From positions 62,001 through 126,000 of the forward strand of contig CACVBU010001212.1 of the NCBI GenBank assembly GCA_902728285.1: 64,000 nt of DNA, in the 5' to 3' direction. Under the pieces are notes generated by a model. That model was not told where the DNA came from, made no database searches, and saw nothing but the letters and a program-made list of their open reading frames with translations. Positions 49,486-60,700 of this stretch are shown here, piece after piece. The stretch is from Clytia hemisphaerica. Its lineage: Eukaryota > Cnidaria > Hydrozoa > Leptothecata > Clytiidae. Made by a program: the position numbers and the translations under genes. Numbering within the stretch: the first letter of the stretch is position 1; every line of letters starts with the position of its first letter.

Positions 49486-50432
49486 TGCTCTGTTTGTGTC
49501 ACAACAGGTGTTAAAAATGCATGCGGGCGGACGGGCCCAATGCACTTTCTAGGCGGCCTTCAAAAAATTGTTCTATTCGCGTCACCCACCCGCATCATAT
49601 TTTCAGCTGTTTTTCCGGTGCGGAGACGCGGAGAAAATCCCGGAAAAACAATTTGCTCTTTTAAAGGTAAGTAGAAAACCTGGCCCGGGCCATATGGCCT
49701 ACCCCATGGCCTACCTTTGGCCCACCTTCAAAGTCTTCAAAAGAAAAAATTATTTTTCATAAACTTCATTTTTTTTCTTTAAAAGATCACTAATGGGTGT
49801 GGTATCCGTCTGTTCTATATTTGGAACCCATACAGTTTGATCCAAGTTGGACAGAACACCTTTTAATAGCACTTTCGATTTGAATCTGAGAATATGACGC
49901 TGCGAATCTGAATATGACGCTACCAAATTGACGCTAAGCTCATTTTGGTCGATCATCGATCTGAATTTCGACAGCGTGTAGGCGCTATGATTGGTTCAGA
50001 TAGATTCAGATTAGCCAATGAAATTCATATTAAAATTAAAAGGTATAATAAAATACTGACTCAAGACTTTATGATAGTTATTATAAAATTTGACCTTCCA
50101 TAAAGTTTTAAGAGCTTTTGAAGCATTTTTATTACAAAATAAAATCATTAAAGCTATTAGCAAATTGAAAAAAAGAAGTTTATCAGCTTTTGAAGGATGG
50201 CCAAAGGGTAGGCCATGGAGTAGGCCATATGGCCTGGGCCAGAGAAGTGGTTTTCTACTTACCCTCTTTTAAAGTATAGCTTTTTTTCAATCGCTCTGGC
50301 GGCCATCGAAAAATTGTTTTGTTTGCGTTACCACCCGATCTCGAATTACTGGCGTGATTAAAAAAAAAACCTGGGAATTTTTTTCGTCCGCCCGCATGCA
50401 TTTTTAACACCCGTTGCAACGCGAACAGAGCA
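49486..50432. mobile_element. Outer inverted-repeat element (~950 bp) interrupted by a nested element
   Basis: TGCTCTGTTTGTGTCACAAC...GTTAAAAATGCATGCGGGCG at 49486-49533 is mirrored at 50385-50432 with about five mismatches in 48 bp. Inside, a direct repeat GGCGGCC(T/A)TC(A/G)AAAAATTGTT precedes both sides of the nested element. Confidence 0.75.
49667..50263. mobile_element. Nested TIR element, 597 bp, 11-bp target duplication (Mutator-like)
   Basis: CTCTTTTAAAG flanks both ends (49656-49666 and 50264-50274). The element starts GGTAAGTAGAAAACC and ends with the reverse complement. Inverted repeats of about 65 bp include GGCCATATGGCCTAC. Long inverted repeats plus 9-11 bp duplications are the profile of Mutator-like elements (family knowledge). 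Inside, on the minus strand (49989-49750), an 80-residue open frame reads FRSMIDQNELSVNLVASYSD then QTVWVPNIEQTDTTPISDLL. I do not recognise it; it could be a captured host fragment. Confidence 0.85.
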
Positions 50433-52369
50433 TTTTTTCGATGACTGCCTAAGCATGATTTGGCATCCTAAAATGGATCAATTTTCAATTTTTAGCTTTT
50501 AAGTAATCCAAAAACACATCGCGAATTGCGAAATGCGATACGCTAATTCGATCCCTGCAACCAGATAAATAAATATTAGGTGTACTGGACATGGTTCATG
50601 TAGAGTCCCCTGCCCAGTCCAGTTGGCAACCGGTCTAGTTGGCGACCGAACGTCTTCAAACCCAGAAAAGTCATACAAAAACAAAACTCTGGAGAATTTC
50701 TTTTAGTAGTTATCTACCTTGACCTATTTATTTCCCGTACTGTGTAAGAAAAATTATAGAAAAGAACGAGTAGAATCCTAAAGATCCAACTTTGCACGGA
50801 AGCACACGAAAAAGCCGGATTTTTCAAAAAAAAATAAAAAATGGCTACCTGTGGACAAAAAAGCTTTGTAAGAAAAAACGCTTCAACTGTCAGCCACTCC
50901 AAAAATATTTATCCAAAACAATGAGTATGTTAGACTTAGAAAGCATTTCTATAAAAATCAGCTCGATAGGGTTTCCTTCGTCTGAAATATTGATAAAAAA
51001 AAGGTAATGCAATTGTCCAGTCTGTGACTGCAACAAAATCGAAAGTAAGAAAAAGAAGACTCTACATTGCAATCAAAACAAAACATTCCAGATGCTGAGA
51101 AAAAAAGAAGACTTTACATTGCGATCAAAACATTCAAGGGGCATGCCCACGGTCTTAACTTGACAACTCCAATGCGAAGTTTCTAGCTCCGGATTGAAAT
51201 GATAAAGGAAAACGTTTATATTGAATCTCCGGGTAGACATAAAAAATTCCCACGTTTATATCAAATGAAGACTCTCCATAGACCACCACTTTCAAAACAA
51301 AACAAAAACAAACTTTAGAAAAAAATGGTGACTTGAAGAAAAATTCTAAAAAAAATGCCGAAGGGAAATGTAAGTGAGCTTTTTTTTTAAACAAAAGAAC
51401 AAGTGTAAAGAAATTAAATACGGGAAAGCTTATGAGTTTTTTTATCATTCTGATCAATTCATATGACCTAACCTGCAAGTAGAGCACTGATTTTCTCTTT
51501 TTAGCGGTCGGTCGCAGACTGGTACGTCGGTCGGGAACTGGGCACTAGTACTGCTCGCTTCGAAAGTTTTTTATTCTAAGAAGATCGCCTCAAATAAAAA
51601 ATCAAAACAAACACGAAGAGCATGTTAAAAGTCGTCTAACCGTTGGTTGAAAAGGATTTTCAAAAAAGTAAAAAGTAAGTGAGAAATTTGAATAAAAACA
51701 TTTCGTTCGCCAACTGGGCAGGGTACTCTAGTACTATTACATCTCTGTCCAACGGGAATCCAATGTATTGAATACGGACGCACGCAATTGGGCGGACCGC
51801 TACGGAGCAAAGAGAAAAAACATGGAAGTGAGTCTGTGCTTGTGGAAACATATTTTTAGTAGCATTTATATATTTTTTCCATTCTACGAATTTTGGAGTT
51901 TTCTGGAAAATGTGGGACATCTAAGGAACTCGGGACAAAGAGCTTAATGCAGGACTGTCCCGCTCAATGCAGGACAGTTGGCATATGAAAAGAGAAAGTG
52001 TTGAAAATAAATAACATGAATTCCATGAGAAAATTAACATCTAGGTCAAAATTTCAAATTCAGAAATAACATAAGTTTTCATTTTCTCTTGAATATACAT
52101 ATGTTGAGGTGTGAGAATCCAGAAAATCTTTCTTTAAAGTCCATTTTTCACGCTTCTGTGCTGGGGCGAAGCCTTTAATACAAAAAAATACAAAATTGCT
52201 TGAAAAAACCAAGAACTTTGCCAGAAACTTTTTTCATCCAAATATGATTGTATCAGTACACAAATCTGTGTTAGAGTACTGACAACGATTATAGAAAACA
52301 TATCAATAATCAAAATCTGCTTTGCTTAACTCCTATTTGTTTTTTTCTGGCTGTTATGCATGCCTAACC

Positions 52370-53625
52370 GACTGTCCGTTAGTCACATTGATAAGAAGAA
52401 AAGTTCCAATGAAAGCCAAGGGAAGCTGTATGTTTCTTTTATTTTTGTCTTAAAAACAGAAGTACTATGACCATAAAATAAGTGCAAAATTTTAGCCCTA
52501 AAGGTTTAGTGGGTAGCTCACAAGAGGCTCATCAAGAAGTGTCCGTTAGTCACGAAAATCATCCTACCTGAGATAAAATTTTCATAAGATCACTTTTTCA
52601 AAATGCTTGGTTTCTAGCACCTTATTGCAAACAAATTGAGGCTAAACTTACCAAAAATGAAGTATTTTTCCACTAAAAGTTGTTTTCTGTTAGTAAACAT
52701 GGCAATTGTCCGTTAGTCACGAAATAGATTTAAAATTTAGAGTTCGGAGAATATAATAGACGGCACTCGCTTAAAAAACCATGTATTTTGTTTTTATTAA
52801 AGCTATTTTGACTATATTTACCCATTTCACCCATAGATATATGTTAAATAGTCAATCCTTTCTTTGTGTGTGCATTTTACATTTTCGTGACTAATGGACT
52901 AGTTGTCATAATAGGGAGAATAATCCTTTTCCAAAGTAAATAAATAAAATACCCTTACCCAATTTGTCTGTCTTTGTCCTGATTCAACAAAGAAACAATG
53001 CAGTGCAAAAAACACCCATAAAAACTCAACAGATCTTTATATTTCAAAATTTTCAAATTTTCGAGATCTATGAACTTGATAGGAATGGTACCACACAGAG
53101 AAAAATGAGAATTCTTCTATTCTTTTAGGCTTTTGTCATTCTATTGATATAACATTTCACCCCAAAAGCACCAAATATAGGAATGGTTGGATTGCCTCGT
53201 CAGAATCATTAAAAAACCGTTTTGTCCGTTAGTGACGTTTTTAAATGTCCGTTAGTCACAGCATTTTTTGCCCAATTTTTGTCATATTTTCTTACTTTGA
53301 CTTTTTTTTTTCAAAAGTAATTTTGAAACATAAAATTCAACCTTTCCTCTAGTGAATTTAAGCAAAAAACCCAACCTGTAGCTTTAGGAACAGCACTTTA
53401 CAGCTGTTTGTAAAAGTGTCCCATTTTAGATGTTAATTTTTGTGTCCGTTAGTCACGGGCCTATTAATTGCAATTTCTGACCAAGTGAAAGTCAAGAGAA
53501 AAAGTTTTATATGGTTCTTGAAACTTTGACCCCCACTGATAGTTACCACACCAAAAGAAGTTTTATTCCTATTTTCAAGCTTGACTTCTAGCCTGCTAAA
53601 CAGTGGAAACGTCCGTTAGTCACAT
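52370..53625. repeat. Diverged array with conserved 13-mer box GTCCGTTAGTCAC
   Basis: Exact boxes start at 52374, 52541, 52708, 53247, 53444 and 53611; variants are at 53224 (GTCCGTTAGTGAC) and 52888 (inverted, GTCCATTAGTCAC). Three intervals are exactly 167 bp; others are 180-197 bp. Flanking DNA is mostly diverged, though units after 52374 and 53444 share CAA(G)TGAAAG(C/T)CAAG(G/A)GA-like words. Confidence 0.75.
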
Positions 53626-54738
53626 ATGGAATTCATGATAAGATAAAGATGAAACATAAAAAGGGACTAATATTTTTATAATTATACGTTTTTTTCCAGC
53701 TTTTTTGAATTTTTCTAAATATATAAATTAAACCAATCAAACACTCTGTCAAGAAATGAGAATTTTATGCAAAAAAGAACCAACAAACCAAGCAATAGAC
53801 ATAAAGTTTAAAAAGCCAAGCAGGAAAACAAAACAAAGCAATCACATAATCAGGAAAGAGTTTTGGGAAAAAACTAGCCACTTTTCCAATCTTTCACACT
53901 TTTACAACTTTCCTAACCAAAACTTTGTAAATGTTTGTAAAAATGGGGGATTTTGGGGGATCTTGGGGGATTTTGGGGATCATTATGTACCAAAACTTTC
54001 TCTTGAATCACAAACACCAAAAACCACTCAAAAACCCAACAAATGCATTTCTAGAGTCCCTGACTTGCGACATTTAAGTAACATCAGGCCCGAACCGAAA
54101 GGCCCATTCTCGCTAATCCTCGCTAGCACTTTATTAGGGCTTAGTAATTGAATTTTTTGCAAAGACAGCAGAATTCTTTCCTTCTTTCTGGTTTCTCAGG
54201 GACAGGGAAAGGGCGTGAACGGGCTAGACACTCATAATGTGGCGCACCAAAGCAGAAATAAATACTATCTTTTAAAACGACACTTATCTTTGTTTATACA
54301 AAGACACTAAAACTTTTCTTCTAAAATTAGATACTTGTTAAGCCGATACTATCTTTTTCAAAGCGATTTGTTGTTGCTTGTTGTTGTTGTTAAAATGTAC
54401 CGTCAACTGCTCTAATTTGGGACGATTGGTCTAAACATGGGGCCTATCTCCGATGAACCCCAATTTCACAGATATGCTGGATGAGTGTGGGTGTGGTTCA
54501 CCAAGAATCTTACCTGAGAACTTTATATAGAATACCTCCAAAAAAAGTGATACAAGTAACAGTAAAGTCAAAATGGTAGCATATTATTTAGGAAAAGGTC
54601 AATAATGATGTGCAATAAAAAATCAAACTCAAGACTCAATATGGATAAAGTAAACAAACTTTTGAACCTTAATTTACATTGTCTTCAAGATGACACTTTA
54701 CTCTTCGTTTTTTTAGCTATCATAATTACTAAAAAATA

Positions 54739-57700
54739 ATGCCTTCAAAGAAAAGCAATCAGAACAAGCCCAATGGATTTGTTCTTTATGCAAATGAAAT
54801 CAAAAACCAATTGTTGAAGGAAGGTCATTCGATTCGTAACATGCCTGATTTGATTGCTACTGCTAGTCCTAAATGGCAGGTATGCTCTTTTTTCTTATCA
54901 CTTTATTTAAAAAAGGGAAGAAACTTTCACATTCTTCAAGTCGTTGGGCATGATGTCAGAAGTGGGGAAACAGACACACTTTTTACAGATTAATTGTCTA
55001 TTTTAGTACACAAAACCTTTTAGTGAGTTAACCATTCATAGTGTTTGATAGCCCTTAGAAATGATGAAATCTTAATGTTGAAAAGCGCAACAGATGACTT
55101 GTGGCAAACAAATCATGATATGCACCACTGGAGAGTCTTCTGAGAACTTTCCAAATTTTCCACCCAATACGTCACTCTTTTTATTTTTTTAAGTGCTTTA
55201 TTGGGTCTGATTGGGTGGAAGATTTTAGAAGACTCTCAAGTGGTGCATATCAAAAATTTAAAGGAACTTTTACGATCTACTCAGAGAAAATTTTGCAAAT
55301 GTTTATTCTTGTTAAAAAATACTGCGGCCATTGTATTCTTCAGAAAAACTAATAATTTTGAGATATCTTCAAGGTTGACAAGCGTGAATTAAAATTTGAT
55401 CTTATAGCCCTCCAGAAAAAAATATATAAGTTTTTTTATGGTAGTTTTTTTTAAATCAATTCGCAAAATTATTCTTGGTTATTCTCCTTTTAAGAGAACT
55501 TGTTATATTTTTGCCATCATTTCTAGCAACTTCCGGATGACGAGAGGGAATATTACAAAGAGAAAGCTAAATGGGAGTGGGATAATCGTCACACTACTGG
55601 AAAATTTCAATCTAGATCAAGGAATCATTTTGATAACACAGGCGCCCCCGTTACTGTAAGTCATTACCGTTCACCGATATTCGGCTCAATGAACGAAGAC
55701 AATCGCATAGAAATAGGCTGTCCATTTCTAAGAAAACGATCTTGTGTTGAATGGGCTGTTCCATTTAAAACCCATAGAGGGGGTGGAAGAACCTTAACCA
55801 ATAATTATTGAAAATGTGTGGATAAAAAACCCTTGGAAAAATTCTTCTTCACACCTTTAAAGTGAGGGTGGACAAATATAAAAACCAATATTTTTTTATA
55901 TTTTTTTAGTATATTTTTTACCCCCTGGATAAACCTTTCCTCAAACCCCCTGAAAATTCTTCTTCTGATTACCCCCTGGAAAGTTTCCTAGGAGTATGAA
56001 TATAAAATGTAACGGCTCATATTTATGGAAGGACATCACTTATGGAAGGTCAGTCCCCAACCTGGATTTTTGCAAAAAGTCATACTTCCCTATAATTTTC
56101 TGACAATTTCAGAGTTACACCATAAATTTTTCTCTAAATTTTTGAGACCTCTTAGGGATTTTTTCGCTTGCACCAGCTGGCACCTCCCCTGGCCTGCCTA
56201 CTTACAAAACCACCCTCTTCATAATTGAGAGTGACATTTTTTATGGAATAGCACATGGAATCTTTTTTAGACTTCTAAACTAAAGAACACTTTTAAGATA
56301 ATGAAATTTCTGTTCTTTAAAACATTTTAAATTGTTTATTTGAGAAAACTAAATGAGTTTCACGCCTCAACTTTAGGAGGATGTTCTCTAATTTTTGGAA
56401 TAAAGAAAAATCATTTTGACCATGTTTTTTTTTACGTAATACATTACAGGAACGTGTGGATCTGGTGAGGGTTATGGAAGTGAAACGCGAAAAGGAACGA
56501 CAAGAAGTTTTCATGAGTTTTCTACCAGAAAGAGGTAAAAATCTATTCTACTTTGGTTTGATATGTTACCCCTATGGGGGGGGCGTTGGGATCAGGCTTC
56601 ATTAGTTTACTACTGGATTTCCCAGCGAGATTTTAAACACCACAAGTGATTTTTAAGCGCATTAAACTACAGTTAGAAAGTTGAGTTTTAACTCTTGAGT
56701 TTTAACATGAGACTTAAGAGCCATTTTTTTTAAGAGTCTACAGGGTGTGATACCTCACCCTCTTGGATTTTGCTGAAATTTAGACCAAATGATCTATCAC
56801 ACAAGAAAATAAGACTCTGAAATTTCACCTTGATATCTCAAGTAGTTTTGCAGATATAGTGTCTCAAAGATAGGCTACTAAGCGAAAATTGACCCCTAAA
56901 AATCATGAACTCTTGTGGGGAGCAGATTTTGAAAGCCAATGAATTTTTATTCAAGTACATTAGAAAGCTGATTTACAGTGGATTTCAAGAACTTTTTGTA
57001 GGGAATCAGAAAAAAATCAAATTGAGTCTCCAAATTTTCCCTGAAAATCTCTAGTTCACCTCCTGTAGAGGGCTTCAAACTTTGCGTAATCTGGGTTTGG
57101 AAGCACTTTTAGCTGGCTGCTGATGGTCCTTGGGACTTTTTTGAAGTAAACTTTTGACCTGGAGTGGTTTACTGGTGGGTTTTGGCCACAAAAATAACAT
57201 TTTCAGGATTTCCATCTTTGTGTAACTGTCAAAAATGGCCGAAAAAAACAGTCTAAAAGCTAATCATGACACTTGGACTTAGAAATTTTGTGGTAAAGCG
57301 CAAATTATTATCAAAGTAGGATTTCTGAATGAGTCTAAAAAGTTTTTGAATAGGATCTAAGAGGGTGAGGTATCAGACTTTCTTTATTCTGAAGATTTTT
57401 TAAAAAAATGGCTCTTAAGACCTTAGGATCTCAGGATTTAAAAGATCAAAATTTGCTCCAATAAGGCTTGGAATATAGCCTAGAAGCTACCGAACCCCTC
57501 CAAAGTCGAAATATTCAATGAAAAAAGTGGAAGTGCTAAATTAGCAATTCCCGCCGGAACTTTAAATTCTGAAAAACGTTAAAATGCACTGAAATCTCAA
57601 TATATTTCGACCATGATTGTAGTTACTTCTCTTTTGGTCTATTTCTTGAAAGTCAAAAATCCCTGTCAAAATCCATATCTTTTTTGATTATACACTAAAG

Positions 57701-60700
57701 CCTGATAATTCATCTGGAATCTGTTCTCTGAAACAATTAAGGTGGGAAAATATTATTATTATTTGTTATTATTCTTTCACTTTAAAAGGCGTCTTGGACC
57801 AGAAGTTTTACTTCGTATCTTTCATCTGTCTTCTGGAGGAACCGACATTTCAACCCATAGAAGTTGCAGCGACCGAATTCAGTTTGTTGGGTGGTCGCGA
57901 ACGAAGTTTCCACAGACATTTAAATCCAGGTTTGATCGCTTCATTTCCTACTCATTGTTTGCATTACCTTAGGCTCTAGTAGGGCATTGCTCACAGTTTT
58001 CTAAGCAAAAAGGTCTGTTTTAGATAAATGAATTTTTTCAATTCATAGTTCGGACCCCCCCCCTCCGAAAAAATGGAGAAGGGGAATCAGAAATTTTCAT
58101 GAAAAAGGGGGTGATAGCAAGGAAGGGGGGGTAGTTTAAAAAGGGGGGTTTGCATGTATGTTGTAGATTATTTCAAGCACACTGTTATGAAATTTGGTTT
58201 CAAAAAGAAGAAAGAAGTTTATTATTTCACTCAGTTTCACTTTCTCTCGATCTAAAGATATTTCATATATATATATATTTTTTTAGCTATTTTTATCCAA
58301 AATCCATGGGGGATAGGCATTTTTAAAGGTCGGGGATGCCAAGAAGGGGGGGGGGTCATTTAAGAGGGAGGTCACACCCCTTTCCGCACTAAGCAATTTG
58401 ATAAAAAAACGCTTAACAAATTGTCATCTCTAACTATAAAACGATTGAATCTTTTAGAAAAATACGAGCGTGGACTTTCTGATTTTACTTTCTTAATTTT
58501 TTTCTTACGTCCAGGACCAATTCCTCAAGGTTACCGTTTCAAGGCACAACAACACAGTAAGTTTTGATTTTGTGATTAGCGTTGTTGGTAAGATGTTAAA
58601 GAGTTTTATTTTTGTTTTTAGATTTTTAAGGAAAAACGATTAAAGTAAAATATACAATCAACCTTTAGCCGTGCGGTTGGCTTTTTAAGAATGGTGTTTT
58701 TCCATTTCATCATGGATATTCTTAACCTTTTTTGGGGGGAAATCATCATGAAACATTCTTACAACATTCTTAGATTTGGATCCAAAGCCAGCAAAAATCT
58801 AACGTGTAATAAAACATACCTCAGGCAAAAATTTGGCATTTTTGTGGAACCTTTTAGCATTGCTGGGGAATAATTGACAAGTTGATGGTAAAATGTTCTA
58901 TAAAACTGGCATTCTGAGGTTGAGTTAGCCAAATTCCTTGATGGTGATATTCTTACCATGTTCTTAATTTTTTGGCCAATTTCATCATTAATATTCTTAT
59001 AAAGTATATTGTATTCACGTTACTTGATTGCTTCCATGTAAGGGTATCTGACACGACCACTTCTACACTTGTGTTTCTATACCGCCGTTAAGAAAAATTT
59101 TCTTTGTATTTTCGTCACCAGTCTCACAAAAGCTGACCGTGCCACTAAGAGTTAACAGATGTATGCCACATAACAACAAAATGTCCAAAGATACTAACTA
59201 ATCTTCTAAATTGTCAATCCTATTTCCAGGTGATCTTACCCACAAACTTCCACTGACCGGAAAGATGCAGCTGGGAGATGATTACACCAAAATCTATGAC
59301 GAACTTTTTCATTTTTTATCGAAAGGAGGCCGACATATCCCTCCTATACACGTGAAGGTACTAACTGAAAAAAAAATTTATTGGTAAAGAGAGAGATCAA
59401 ATGTTTAAGTACATTTTTTAGTTTTTTATCGAGAGGACTATTTCTTTTAAATTGCGCAGTTTCCCAATAGCTGGAAAATGTGGAAACGAGCCTCTTTTAA
59501 AGGGCTACTTAGACTACACAATATATTGACGAACAATATTCGACAATATGGTTTGCGGACCGTAATGTACGAAGTAAACAACTGGTACTCTATTATAAAA
59601 AGGAATTTTCTTTCTGTAAACAATCCCCCTTTATTGTTGGAATATTGCAAATCGTGCTGACAATATATTGCAGACACCTTTTCAATATATTGTCGACATT
59701 CAGCAATATATCATCAATATATTGCCTGACAATATATTGTGTAGCCCTTAAGTAAAAGTCAGGGAAAAGCAGGGAATTTATGTTCCGAAGATCTTGACTT
59801 GAGTTTTTTTAGCCAGTCTTCGATTCGCTAATCTTTTATCAAATGTTATCAATCGTGGTGGGTCCTTCCAAATTATAACTATTTAAAAACTAGCAAAGAA
59901 TGTGTCATTTTTTTAGGGAATAATACAACAGTTTATTCTCATTTTGAGTCAGGGAGAATTACCCGTTTTCAGCTCTTTTGTGGGACAGATGGCTCATTGA
60001 TTTACATGATTTGTGGCTTGTTTGATGACATTCGAATTCTTTCTTAATTCTACAGATGTCAGAATGTGAACGCGTCGAAGAATGTTTGAAGTGGCTGGCA
60101 ACCAATGCTGGTAAAACAGTTCTCACTATTATCTTGACTGCCAATTAGTTTTTCGTTGATAGAATTATAACAAGTTAAGGTAGTCTGGGAATGAATTATC
60201 GATGGCTGGTGTCCATTTTTATTACTCCTTGTTTTTATTTCATTTATCGTACTTTGGATAACCTTTTGTTGAACTCCCCCCCCCCAGAAAAAAAGATTTG
60301 TCAAAAAGCCTTTAAAGGCCGGCCTCCACTTTCGCGTGAAAAGAGCGAAACAATTTTAACGTTTTTGTAAGATCATTGGTCGTTTGAAAAATGAAGCAAT
60401 TCCATTGGGCAAATCTGACGTAACGATTTAAAAAAGTAGAACTTCTTTTAACTTTTTATTTTTTTCGCTCGAAACTTTTTTAATGACGTAATCTTTTCTG
60501 CAGGCAAAAACGATTGTCAAAAAATGTTTGCTCATTTTCGCGGCCTTAAGTCCCCAAATTTTAAAAGGGGGACTTCGAAGACGAGGCTTGTAATGGTTGT
60601 ATGCATCTCGAGCGAAGGGTTAATTCACAGTGTATAGAATTGATTGCATTGGTAAAGAATAGTTACCCTAGGCGATAATGAGTACACTGTGAAAAGTGTG

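Larger units (their letters stand above)
43829..54738. other. Gene-poor region upstream of Maelstrom
   Basis: Holds the TIR element 48650-49083, a SINE-like unit (49215-49420), the nested elements at 49486-50432, and the 13-mer box array (52370-53625). 46860-47040 has short direct repeats (TTCGGCTACCGTAAAATATTA; TATCCTAATTAGG). Nothing else is convincingly coding. Confidence 0.45.

Noticed and set aside
53756-54151. 131-residue + strand frame upstream of MAEL
   Set aside because: Contains a GGGGATTTTGGGG simple repeat, no splice context and no recognisable motif; probably chance, though not excluded.
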